In this document: one piece after another, positions 49,396 through 61,700 of the stretch | Layout of the letters: each line of letters opens with the position of its first letter | Position numbering within the stretch: position 1 is the first letter of the stretch | Assembly: GCA_013397455.1 (NCBI GenBank) | Contig: VYZB01000525.1 | Coordinates: 537,549 to 601,548 of the forward strand | DNA from: Crotophaga sulcirostris | Taxonomy: Eukaryota > Chordata > Aves > Cuculiformes > Crotophagidae | Direction: 5' to 3' | DNA: 64,000 nucleotides | Made by a program: the position numbers and the translations under genes | Notes under the pieces: model-generated | The model's database searches: none | Told to the model about the DNA's origin: nothing | The model's input: only the letters and a program-made list of their open reading frames with translations

Positions 49396-50499
49396 TCCCT
49401 CTGTAGGTGTTTCACAAGTCTGAACAAAGCTTCAGCTGTCCTGAAGTCTTGCTAACTTCACTAGGGCAAGCTGGTACAGCACCAACCATTTGATGCTAGC
49501 AGGGCGGGTCTGAAAGGAGTCCTAGAAACTGATGGGGCTTCAAGGCATGGGTCAGAATGCAGAGTTCAGCCTAGGGGGAGCTGGCTTAGCAGCCTTATCT
49601 GCATAACTTCAGTGGGAGCTTCCCAAAGAGAAGGGAATGGCAGAGCCAAACTGGTTTCAAGCATGTGAAAGTTGAAAGCTGTGTGCCTGATGTCCTTCCT
49701 GTGTGAGTGTCTGCAGCGGGAGACTGGCCAGTTCAGGAAGTCACATCAATGTCAAACTATGGGGAAATAAAAACTGGGTGGATGATTTGGTTTTGGTGAA
49801 CACAGGATACGCTTTTGGGAACTGGCCTGTCTCTGCTCCTGGTTTCACCATCAGTTCACTGACGTCAGTGGACTCCCTTGAAAATTCCCCCTCTTCTCCA
49901 CGACTGCACCTACCACCTGCTGAGTGAGGCCCCAGATTTGGACACTGATACAGAGAGAACAGGATGAATTGCTTTGAGAAACTCGTGTCTGCCTTGATCA
50001 ATGATTTCCCACACTTCAAGCACCTAATTTAAACGTGTAATTACCGAAAGCCATTGTGTTCAGAGATGTAGCTTTTCTGGTCAAGTGGGTGAATTCTCTG
50101 GCAGAGGGATGGTTCCTGCCTTGCACTGCTGAAATGAGCAGTGAGAGTGGTCAATTCAAAAATCTTGGAGTCCAGGACCCAGAGCTGGGTGTCTGCATCG
50201 CTTGGAATGTGAAGAGGAGGAGGCTTCAATCTCTGATCCTTTAAATGCTTCTTTTTTTCAGCAATACCCCAGTTTCTCACCTGGACCAAAAGGATCTGGA
50301 CACGTGTCTCTAGACTGAGCATCAAGGGGCAGTTCCTCACTCAGTTTTTGGGGGATGTGGGCCAGGTCCAGGCATAAAAGGACCAGAAATCACATGTGCC
50401 TCCTGCAGGCCAGGGGACGCACTTGATTTTTCGCAGAGCCACTTTGTTCTTCTTGACAATGATTACCAGCCGAACCTTAGTTTTGCTTAAGAGCACATT
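49396..50499. other. Intergenic, no gene recognised
   Basis: No exon structure or repeat recognised. Short overlapping frames on both strands at 49703-50340 have no family signature. Confidence 0.5.
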
Positions 50500-50700
50500 G
50501 AGGCGCTGATTTCTAGCGAGGCCGGGAGCGGGAGGGCTGCGCTGCGGAGGAAGCCGTGCCTACACCACCACCTTGTGGGTGCCGGGCTGTGTGCAGCTCC
50601 CGCACCCCCACACCTGTCTGCCCCGTCACCCCCTATTCCCCGAGCAGTGTTCACGGTTCTCCGGCACAAGCCAGTGCGCTGGCGGGGTTTGCTGCCTTTT
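50500..50700. promoter_or_regulatory. Small CpG-rich patch downstream of ANXA8
   Basis: About 15 CpGs fall in roughly 200 bases (AGCGAGGCCGGGAGCGGGAG, CTGCGCTGCGGAGG, CACGGTTCTCCGG), against very few in the AT-rich flanks. This is compatible with a small CpG island or promoter. The overlapping open frames (50575-50862 + and 50487-50780 -) are low-complexity and unrecognised. A conserved first exon was not found. Confidence 0.3.
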
Positions 50701-53700
50701 AAAAAAATGCACATTCTAAAATCTGTAACGCTTTCACAGGCGGGTGTTCCCCTTCGTGACTCCAGTTTAGGAACTCCCACCCTGCAACCAGGTAGCCCTG
50801 CTGCGGCTCAGGGGCTCTGCAGAGATACTGTCTTCTCATCAGATTCACAAGATCAGGTTTGAGTGAAAATATAAGCCATTCCCTCTGGGTTTAGGGTACT
50901 CTTTAGGAAAGGGCAAATGGGAATTTGTAACTGCCTAAACAGGGAACATGATTGATTTATACGGTCGTACCCATGACACCTGCATCTCCTGAGGCTGGAC
51001 AAACAAAGAGCAATAAGTGATCACAACTTCAAGGGTCTTAAAATTCGAATAGAAAAGAGCCCAGCTCTTCAAACATATTTTAGTTCAGAGCTGCCTGTTG
51101 ATTTCACTGAAACTTTTGTGCCTATATTGTCTTGGAGCTCCTGTACCAGGGGTTACTCAGGCTAGAGGTTCACTTTTCCCGTTTGTCTGTGCCCAGCACA
51201 GTGGGTTAGGATTAGAGTTGTTTTGGTGTGAGTGTGGTCCCAGCTTATTAATAACAGCTCAGGAGATGTAAGATGAGTTGCTCATAGGCTCACAGGAGAT
51301 CAGTAGTGAAGCTGGGAAGGAGGAACAACTGAGGGAGGCTGATTCTATCACCATAATTGCTGAGAAAGAAAACAGTTGTAAAACATCAATAAAGATTTAA
51401 TTACATATTGATTGCTGCTAAAATGTTCCCTGAGTGAACAGGTGCTTTAATAAAGCAGAATCAATTCCTAAGCTGTTCTAACCAGTCTTTTCAAAACACA
51501 AATATTGACCTAGGGCTTTCTATTCATTCACAGTTTAATTAACATGATTTTATTGCTCAAAAATAAAGATAAAAGCTTGGCAAAGGAAAGGTAACAGGGG
51601 CAATATAAAAAAATGCCTAGGACTGGTGCTGCCCTTCTGCTGTCTGTGTGCTATCCTTTTTCCACCTTCTGTGCTTCAAGAAGACCTGTGTGCACGAAGT
51701 CTCCAGGGATGCAGTAATGCCACTTGTCCCTCCCTGGTGGCTGCTCTGTGTCCTCGAACACAGTGCACACATGGCAGGAGCTGTGCTAACGGCAGCGTGG
51801 TAGGGTGTAGGTACTTCAGCTCTCTGCTCAACTCATCCATGTATACACAGGAATAGCTGTTTTTGACTACTAGCTCTGTTCCTGACACCTGAGCAAGCTA
51901 AAAAAATCTTTTCAAAATATGATGCCAATGCATCGAAATCATGTTTAAGCCTTAAAGGTTTTCATTCCAGAGAAAGCTGACTTCGTATAGCGTTGCTTAC
52001 TCCTCCCAGCATCGCAGTGCAGATGTGGCCTGGAACGCAGAATGTTGACCACAGGATTCCGAGGCACTGGCCAGCCACAGGCAAGCAAAGGCTCTGCTTA
52101 CGGCATGTTATATCTCATCACTGTGACTTCTTTTGAGAAAATGAAAAGATTGGATGGGTCTTGCTTCATTTGCATTTCTATTTTGCAAAACTTTGGAGTA
52201 ATGTTTGGATAAAATATATTTAAGCATTTAAAGTGCTCTTAATAAAAATGTTGTTCCCGTCAAACAGTGGAAGAAGAGAACAGCGAATACTTTAGGTGGG
52301 CAAAGTGGGAGATCTCTTTCTCATCTCTCCATGCTTAGGAATGTTTTTTAAGGGGGAGGCAATAATCTGAGAAGAATGTTCAGTCTTCCTAGTTCCCTAT
52401 GGTTTCCCCAGTAGTGCATGGAGGCACTGCTAGGTGATGTACGCATTGAGCTGGGGCTGGGGCAGGGCAGAGTAAGGGCCTTGCCTCAGGCACCAGAGCT
52501 GTCACTGGGGCATCTGTGGGACAGTACAGACAGCACTCCTGCTTTTAAAAGCAGAGGGTGGGTTTGCCAAAACATAGGACAGCACAGTGTGTGGCCCAGG
52601 AGGAAGGGGAGGTGGGTTGTGCTGATGTGGGTGGCCTCATCAGTTGCTCTGGGGTGGGCCGAAGGGAGGCTTAAGGGAAGAGCACCCTTACTGCTGGGCA
52701 GATGGGAGCCTTTCTGAGTGGAAACTGCTGATTATTTTCTATTCTTAAATTAATGGTAAATTAGCATTGATTTATTAACTTAATGTGCTGCCATGAGGAA
52801 ATACTGCCTGCCACAGGCATTCAATTGGGATAATGAAGTCTCCTGGTGTTGTGGCTTATTGCCTGAGTTTCTTGAAGGAGTCTGTCTTGCTGGCAAGGTA
52901 ACTGTCTGGTCATGAAATTGTAGATATTCCTTGGGACCTGCTGGATCTACCTTGCAGGGAAGATAGTACCAAACTGTAAGATGCTAAGATGGGACTGTGC
53001 TAAAGACATAGGAGGCTTTCCTTCAACTTCTGCCCTGAACCTGAATGCCTGAGCTGACTCCAAAGACTCTTTCCTTCTTTAATGGCCAGGTGCATCCCCA
53101 AGCCTGGGATACTGCAGCAGCGTAGCATTTTTTGACACAGTGCAGTGACTTCTCCTCAGGCCGTGTGTAAACAAGAAGGCCACTCCAATTATCCATCAGC
53201 CCATCACTTCGAGTAAGTAAGTAGTTACTTGTAAGTAGTTGTTATTAACTCTTCTGGTGTCATCCATTTGAACCCAAAGAACTCATCCCTGAGATTCCAA
53301 GAAAGCATTAGTAGAGAATTGGCTGTTTATTAAAAGCCTTATGTTAGGCTCCGGGAAAAAAATTCTTACTTTAGGTTTTATATCTGACTGCCCTCCCAGA
53401 GGATGATAGAAACAGTCAGCTCTGGGGACCTGGGCTTCTGTCTGTTTGGAGGAAAGTATTATTTGTTCAAGCTGTGTTTCTGTTTTCCCAATATCCCTTC
53501 CTGTTCCAAATCTCAATTAGCCGTGGTGCGTCAGCATCATGCCTTGGGCTGATCGTGTCTGTTGCAGGGTTAGGACTGGCATTGCTGACTGAAAGTTGTA
53601 TGCCCAACACTTAAGTGTCCCACTGCTATGGGAATTCAAAGCTCCCAGAGAGTTTATCCTATAACACTTAGCACTTCTTTGAAAACAGAAGAACACATAT

Positions 53701-54730
53701 GATGATAATTTTCTATGATGTATAAATCATATCGATGCATACAATTTGTTTTGTAGTCCTGAGAAGCATTTTCTGCATTAGTGGCTGGATAAAAGTATTT
53801 ATGACAAAAGAAATGCAGATGTCCGTAGGCTCTCTACATGCAGGGATCGAACATTTGCAGAAATAAATAGCTCTGGATCACACAGATGAACCAGTGCTGT
53901 TCTCTCTGTGGTAATGAAGAACAGGATATGTTGTAGGCACAATATTATTAATAAATAGTGAGCAATGCTGTACAAATCTGTAATTAAATTTAGGATTTCA
54001 GCTGAAATTGCTCTTTGGAGTTATAGATGACAGTGAGGTCTGAAATTGAATTACAGTCCAAGCAGGAACTGAGTCATGTGTAGCAATATTCTAAGGAAGC
54101 ATAGGATCACAGTCAGCACTGGACAAAATATTATTGACAGTAGTACATTCACTGAAAATTGTATTTGCAGGACATAAATTAAATTACATGAGCTTATAAA
54201 TAAATGTCAGGCAGAAAAAACAGTGGGGGGGAACAAAAGTCAACATTTCTATGTATTGATTTTAAAATGGCAACTTTATTTTTAAAATTGTTCCAAGCTG
54301 AAAAACAATTATTAAAAGGTTTCATTATTCTGAAGCCGAAACATGACATTTTGGAGTGTAATAAGTTGAATATTTCAGTGTAGCTCAGAATTATTTTTTT
54401 ACTTTCCAAAATATCTCCTAAATTTCTATTTTAGTTTAAGCCAAAGAACCACAGTTTCCCCTTTAGTTCCTTGGTTTAGTCACTGAGCTGAAAGGTCCTT
54501 TGTTATTGTAGCCATAATAATGGGTGATGTTTTTTAAAAGGGAAGGAAGAGTCATTGTTTTAGATTTCACTAGCAGTCTTCTCCAATAGAAAAGACCAGT
54601 ATTGTGTGGGCTAAATTCTGAGTTTAACCAGACCCCAAAAGATCTAGAGAAGAAAAAAGGAAGAGTACAGCTGAATTCACCTTAGAGCTTTGACAGAACT
54701 TTCCAATCAAAGCTCATGAAGCACAGACCT
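50701..54730. other. Intergenic, no gene recognised
   Basis: Nothing recognisable beyond a short AGTAAGTAAGTAG-type tandem at about 53211-53240. Frames at 51626-51888 and 52418-52717 lack signatures and are probably chance. Confidence 0.45.
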
Positions 54731-55058
54731 TATAGCTCTCCACAACTAGCTGAAAGGAGGTTATAGTCAAATGGGTATCCATCTCTTCTCCCAAGTAACA
54801 AGCAGGACAAGAGGAAATGGCCTCAAGTTGCAACAGGAAAGGTATAGACTGGGTATTAAGAAAAATTTCTTCACCAAAAGAGTTGTCAAGCATTGGAACC
54901 GTCTGCCCACGGAAGTGGTTGAGTCACCATCTGTGCAGGTATTTAAAAGAAATGTAGACATGGTGCTTAAGGACATGGTTTAGTGGTGGAGTTGGCAGTG
55001 TTAGGCTAGGTGTTGGACTCAATGATCTTAAAGGTCTTTTCCAACCTAAAAGATTCTT
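54731..55058 (+). mobile_element. CR1 LINE 3' fragment, older copy
   Basis: Encodes [20 protein letters not shown], then [20 protein letters not shown] and [14 protein letters not shown], then TAG, a GTTGGACTCAATGATCTTAA block and AAAGATTCT. It is more diverged from the other copies than they are from each other, and its terminal repeat is degraded, so it is an older or different subfamily. The open 54771-54983 frame is the ORF2 C-terminus. Confidence 0.93.
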
Positions 55059-55719
55059 TATCAGTATCACTCAACAGCTTTACTACTTTCCTGTACTAGT
55101 TACTTAGTGTTTCCTTTCCACACTTCCCAGGATTTGACCTTAACCTTAATTCAGTACTTTGCTAGGAAGCAACTATGACACTTGAATATTCAATATTTTC
55201 ATAAGAAATGCTGAGTCATGGTCAACTTTCTAGTTTGCAGCAGAAAAGTAGCAAAAGGAAGGCTGAGAAACTTATTCTCATTCTATGCTGAACAATCCCA
55301 AACACAGCTTATTGTTCAGAAGTTTAATAGCTATTTAGAATTCTTTCTCCTTAACACAAAGTACTTGAATATACATTCAATACTCTGATATCCTAGACTC
55401 AAAAAAACGATGCCTTACTAAATAAACACTACTGCTTTTCCTAAGATCATATAAATTAACCGTATTAATTCAAGAAATTACTGCTTAAATACAACAGGAT
55501 CCCATAGTTATCCCTACGCAGTCACCATCTCAGCCTTAGATGTCTTCTTGCAGGCAAGGCAGAAAAAGGCTTCTGAGACCGTGCTAAACACATGAAATAT
55601 TAAAGGCTGAGTCTAGTCCTGAAATGAAAACTGCCCAGCAGTCCTTGAAAATCACGACATAAATCTACCTATTCCTCAACTGCTTGCCATGCTTCTAGGA
55701 CTGAAAGAACATCCCTGTG

Positions 55720-55846
55720 CAAGGCAGTTTTGTGCTCTGCAGACATGACAGCTCCACATTTCTAAGCCAGAGCTGTGTGAGTAATGTGTTAACTGTAAAA
55801 CCCAGGTAGAGATAGGTCTTTACTTCCAGGGAGTGATTATAATAAG
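55720..55846 (+). repeat. Direct repeat copy A
   Basis: About 127 bases, from CAAGGCAGTTTTGTGCTCTG through GCTCCACATTTCTAAGCC to TCTTTACTTCCAGGGAGTG. It matches 57647-57780 in the same orientation with about 15-20 substitutions and one indel of about 7 bases by hand count. Not a CR1 or other family I recognise. Confidence 0.88.
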
Positions 55847-57646
55847 CCTAAATTAATTCATTTCAGGGAAGTGTTCAGATTCCATGATAGAAACTGTTAA
55901 ATAAGTAGGATTGCAAGCAGTAAAGCACAAGATCGTTTTCTTCTGAAGCACTGGATATTGTCCGCAGCGAAGAAACTGGTGATCCAATAGGATATACTTT
56001 GTGAGCATCAAACTAAGTCTCTGGTTCCTTTCTCTTCCTCTTTCATCGAGATCATCTGTAAGAAATCTGCAGCCACAGTAATTATCTCTTATCCTGCCAA
56101 GCATTCTGCAAAGGCTGCTCAGACAACCTAGGACACTGAAAGCCAAGCTAAATTCAAAGAAGATCTTGACAAGATCATGTGTCTTCATGTACATAATCAT
56201 TTGTCTGACAGCTGATTCCCTAACAAAATGAGACCTTGTAAAAAGTTAGAAGAACTGTTGGGTTGTTGGAAGATAGGGAGAGAACTCTCTTCTTAAACTA
56301 GCCAAGTATCCGGTAGACATTGTTACTTTTTTCTGGTTTCCTGGTGAACTTTTCGTGTGGTTCTAATGACAGATATTACCACTTTATGAAATATTTCAGT
56401 GACAGTGAACACAGCAAAAGTAATTGTCTAGAACACATTGTGTCTTAATGCTCTCTCATTGGTTTAGGGAAATTGTGGTTTAGAACTGTGGCATTTGGAT
56501 GACCTTCCTTTTGCTGTTCTTCCAGTTAATACTACTACTCAATTCTAGTATAAATAAAGGCAAACATTAGTGACAATAAACTTCCAGCCTCAGTCACTGA
56601 CTTGTTTATAGCTAAGTTAGTACTTGAGGGATCCAGTGCAATTCAAAAGGCAATAAATTGAGACAAACTCACTCCATTTTGGAGGCTGTTCATGAACTCT
56701 TTTAATTTGGTGTCATATTTATTTGGGAAGAATTAGATTATCCTCTTCATTAGATGCAGTGGCCACTGATTAATAGAACAACATTTCACATCAATGGCAT
56801 TAATTGAATCCTCACAAGCACAGATAATACTCCTCCAGGAAGCAGGAGAAGATGGAAAAGTTCTCAAAAGTAGGTCTGCAGATACTACAGTGAGGAGGGT
56901 GCACTGCTGGATAGCCAAGATTTTTGGCAGCAATTGAATGCTTTTAATTTTTTGTGAGACTACTTAAAGAGTAGTTGTGATCTCTAGGCATGCAGCTAAG
57001 AACAGATCCCCATAGTGTAAGGTATTGCACAAGTGCACGTTAAGGGGAATCTCCTACTCCAAAGCTGAGTTTAAATAGACAAACCACACAATGTATGGGC
57101 CAAGTTTTAGAGCTAGCCAAGGGGAAAATACATTATTTCAGGCGTGGTTTAATGATACAATTTAGCTGTTATGGTAGCTACCTGCTGCCCTACTTCCTTT
57201 ACTCTAGCACTTAGCTGACTCAGTAATTAGCTGGTTCTGGGGAAAAATCAGCATAGAACTTATCTAAATATTTGTAGCCTGAGGCTGCAGATTTGTCTAA
57301 AGGGACTACTTGAATGAATTAAACAGCTTGCTGATGATGAAAGCAAGTTTTTCCACCCCCTCTGCCATGCTCCTGTCCATGTACTCTTCTTGCCCGCTGC
57401 TGCTCCCAGGCCTTGTCTGACCACATGCCGGCACTATTCAACTTGCTAAACAGAAAAAAAAAATCGCTTAGCACTTTGTCTGCCTAGGAAGGGAAATGCA
57501 CCAGTTCAGCTTGAAAATGTAACCGAGGCGAGGGAGAAATCCCCTTCAGTGGGCAGGGGCCTTTAGTTCAGCTCAGTAATAACAACTTTGCCTCCTTCCT
57601 TTCCTGCCAGCTCAGCCCTCTGACCTGGTCAGATCATCAGACCGCA

Positions 57647-57780
57647 CAAGGCAGCTTTGTGGTCTGCAGATATGAGAGCTCCACATTTCTAAGCCTGAGC
57701 TGCATTACTGTGAGTGATGTGCTAAATGTAAAAGGCAAGTAGAGATAGTTCTTTACTTCCCAGGAGTGTCTGTAATGAAG
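57647..57780 (+). repeat. Direct repeat copy B
   Basis: Second copy of the element at 55720, about 1.93 kb downstream in the same orientation, about 7 bases longer by an insertion in the middle. The block GAGCTCCACATTTCTAAGCC is the best-conserved core. Confidence 0.88.
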
Positions 57781-58291
57781 TGCTGTACCAGATCATCTCC
57801 AGTACCACTGCAGGGCAGACAGAGAGGAGAACAGGACCATGCCAGTCAGCCAGCAGGATTTCCTTCCTTGAGGTTTGACATTGCAGCCATAGGGGTGCTT
57901 TTAAAAATGGGACTCCAGCTCAACAGGCATAGGAAACCTGTTCAGGATCATCCATGATGTCTGAAACATAGTCAAGGAGAGAATATATGTCTCCTGAGCT
58001 GCAGACTAGTGCCAGAACTAAATCCTTTGCCTCAGGGGAAATTTACTTTATTTCAGAAGGAAGACATAATCAAAAAGACTGGTAAACCTTCCAGCAAAAC
58101 TGATTTAAACCTCAGGCTTGTAACAAGACCTAGATGATTTTCTCCTAACTCATCAATAATACATGATTGGGCCTGTTCAGAATTTCATGGAAATGTGTCA
58201 TTCTTCCAGGGAACGTGTCCTATTGATAGAGCCATAAGCCACTGCCAATTAATCAGGGCATAATGCAGTTTTCAAAAATGAGCATGAGCTT

Positions 58292-58347
58292 TTCATGCCA
58301 GTCCTCTTTGATTCATCCCTCCATCATGATTCATGCCAGTCCTCTTT
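58292..58347 (+). repeat. 18-bp direct repeat
   Basis: TTCATGCCAGTCCTCTTT is present identically at 58292-58309 and 58330-58347, a 38-base period. Likely a local slippage duplication. Confidence 0.9.
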
Positions 58348-58489
58348 CAGATGAGATGCTGTTTGTTATGAACTAATTCCCTTATTGTCATTGAAAGGTG
58401 AAAAACAGCCTGAGACACTGACAGGCTTAAGTGCAAAGACAGTAGGAAACCAAACTTCATTACCTTGTGAGTTTCCTTGTTGCTTCACG

Positions 58490-58711
58490 GTATCACAGCA
58501 TTACAAGGTTGAAAAGGACCTTTGAGATCATCGAGTCCAACCTATAACCCAACATTAACACTAACACCAACCCATCACCTAAACCATGGCGCTAAGTGCC
58601 TCATCCAAACTCCTCTTGAACACCTCCAGGGACGGTGACTCCACCACCTTCCCAGGCTTCCTATGGAAGAGATTCTGCTCTCTTACATTCCAATGGTGCA
58701 AAGCAGTGAAC
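58490..58711 (-). mobile_element. CR1 LINE 3' fragment, rearranged
   Basis: The clear part is 58490-58656: tail, GGTTGGACTCGATGATCTCA on the minus strand, then the end of ORF2. About 30 unrelated bases (58657-58685) then replace the expected sequence, and CATTCCAATGG, which continues the element, reappears at about 58687. The distal part is uncertain. Confidence 0.85.
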
Positions 58712-61700
58712 AGTGACAAGATGGGTTGAAGAAATGGTGCCCTGGATGTATGGGACCCCCTAAGATATTCGATGTGATCTGTGAAGTCCCTGTATTCCTG
58801 ATGGATTCATCACTGGTGCATTTCCAGTCTGCAGGCCAGGAGCAGTGTGTGCACCACAGCAGTTCTCCTGGGGGAATTGAGGGGCAGAAATTGGAGGGAT
58901 TTTACCTGAATATTTTGAATGCATGGCCCAAACTCTCCTGCTGGGTAAAGGAGAGGGGCAGGGCAGCACATCTTAGGAATGATGATTACTCATGCTAAAA
59001 AGAGATGCCAGAAGTGGGCTCTGGGAATGCCGATGACTCTGAGCTCTCCCATGGCATGTCCTCCGTCAGGGGCAAGGGGGCTGGAAGGCAGTAAGTGCCA
59101 TTTTGCTGAGGCAGAAACAGAGGTGAGTGATACAGTTTGAGGTCAGCAGTGAAACAAGGATTAGGATGCAGTTCGTCAGAGCCCCAGGCAAACCACCCAC
59201 CTGGGGACTTCATCTCTTCTCTCTGCTTGTGCTGGGCTATTTTTCTTTCTGACTGGCACTGCCAGCATTGTAGTCCTGAGAAAGTGCTCTCAGCCAAGGT
59301 CTCACAGAGGGTAAAGCAGTGATAGCCACAGAGGGAGCAACGTGGGCATCTATAAAACTAACCATTTCAGAGCACTAATTTCATCAGCAAGCTAATTGCA
59401 AATATTGTATCTAAGAACATTTCCAGCCATCTGCAGGAAGGGAACGTCAGAGTGCTTGAAAGGCATCACATATTTATGATTGTGCCTTGCTGATAAATAA
59501 ATCTGGCACAGTGAGTTTTGGATGTCATGATGCTAATCATGCAGAACGAACATCTCTTGCTGTTACTTGGAGATGTTTACACAACATCTTTATTGTGGTA
59601 TCCGAATACCTCCTTGTGTGTGTAAAGTTCTGTTAAATTTCACCTCTGATTTAGAGTATAGGACTGAGTGAATATGGGCACTCTTGATACTACCTACAGC
59701 AGAGTTTGGCTGTGCCTGTTGTTACACAGGAAACCTGTGATGTTGCAAGGAACACAATCACATCTTCCAGGATCCAAGGCTGATACTCTGCCAACTGCAT
59801 CTTCTTCTTCCTTATTGTGGATACAGGTAATTATTTACAGTCTCTAAACAACTTTCATCAGAACCAGACCTAAGGTGATATGAGTGTTGAAGGGACCAAG
59901 AAATGGTAGGTCTGTGTCCTATTCCCAGATTAAGAACAGCAGCAGTGCCAGAAAAGTGATATTTGGTGCTGTCATTGTCCCTGTGCAATCTGTATTCTGG
60001 GTCAATTGAAATCCTCACTTCCTAGAACTGGAGGTTTTGACAGACATCAAGTGATGGAAGGTAAGTAATTTTTATAAAATATACAGTGCAGGATTCACCC
60101 TGTGGTACAGCTTACTTTGTTTTTTGACGCTCCCTTAATCAGGCAATAGAGTTTGACCTCTAACGGTACCTGCCATCCCATTGAACAGAGCTGTGGCACC
60201 ATTTGACTTTGTCTACTTGGCACCAGTTCTCGAGGCTTGTTGCTTCCTGGGAACTGGGTTTTGATGTTTGAACTGTCTCACATAACTCTCATATCATATG
60301 TGTTTGGAACCAATCCTTTCCAGGGACTTGTGTATAATGTATAAATAAGGTTAGTTATGCTTACCTTTTTCCTCCTGTGCAAAGGTGACCTGTAAGGACC
60401 TGACATGTGAAGCTACCTGATGAAGTAGTAATGTAATGAATAACCTGCAAGACCTCCCTCCCACACACTGGTTAAATAGCTATATGTCTTCATGTGGCCT
60501 GCAGGTTTTCTGTAGTTGCCAGCCAAGGAACTGAGAGTTTGACACAACCACAGGTCCTGCTTTGCAAAAGCCAGCATCCTTTTAAAGAGAAGCCAAAATT
60601 ATTTTAAAAATTTCTTGTTTGTGAGTTGGTTTAATGAAGGAGGTTGTCCCACTGATCATTGCTATACAGTCGTTGTGACACTCGTCTCACCTGATGATCA
60701 AAGGAGATATTATGTTCTGAAGTCTCAAAAGTTTGTACTGAGACAAACATCCTACCAAGCACAAAAACATTTCAGTCTTGAGGGCTGGGGGAAGTTATTA
60801 CATCCAGGCTTAAGGCTAAATAATCCCAAGGGTCAAGACATTCAGCCTGAAGTTGCAGCATAGCTCTTAAAATAGTTCCAAATTTTCCTTTAGAACAAGC
60901 CAGTTGAAAAAACACACTCATGTTTTTCATTAATTTAGCATGTGTCTATCAATGAGACCTTGATGTTGTGTGCAAAGGAAATCGAAACCTTACCCCAGAA
61001 ACAGTTCACTTTAAAAGGATTTATTAACAGCACGACTTCTCTGGGCTACAGTCCTTGTAGCTGATTTTAGTGGACATATTCAATGCTAGTACTGACCATC
61101 ATGGATTTTGCTGAAGTACTCTTGGGTTGCTGGGGCCCAGTTAACATCTTCTTCAGATCATGACCTATGGTAGGAGTAGGGAACTGCACAAAACTTTCTT
61201 TTCCCATTGCTTTAATAAGAAACATTGTGGTGAAGCACCTCTAATAATAAATAAATGTATGTGTATAAAGGGCTTGTCACAGTAAATAGATAGAAGTAGA
61301 TGCTGAATCACAGCGATGTGAAGGGACCCTCCAGAAAGATCTATCAGTGCAAGCTTTGGAAAATCACCACCTGGGTGCTGCTTTTCCTGTAGATTGTATT
61401 ATGTCTGCCCTATAAACATTTGCAACACGAGTTTTACTTCTGAGGGCCTAAATGATTTGTACATGAACACTGAGACAGAGTCCTAAGAGTTGTTTCCCAC
61501 TGTGCAGTCTTGGCCATGCCCTGGGAGCTCAGCTTCTCTTGTTTGTCGTTTCCATGTGTAATTTTTTATGGCAAAGGCTGGACGGTCGTGCAGTACAAAG
61601 GCTGCCTCTGCTTCTGCTTTGACACAGGCTATGTGACCAGCTACATGATCAGAAGATGCTGGTGTTGTCTGAGTATGCCAGGTGAATTTTTAAAAAACTG

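Larger units (their letters stand above)
55059..58489. other. Intergenic, holds a duplicated 130-base element
   Basis: No gene recognised. The one structure is the direct repeat pair at 55720 and 57647. The minus-strand frame 55853-56200 has no start-proximal or domain evidence and is treated as chance. Confidence 0.45.

Noticed and set aside
51626..51888. Cys-rich frames on both strands
   Set aside because: Short, without signal peptide or spaced cysteine pattern that I know; likely chance.
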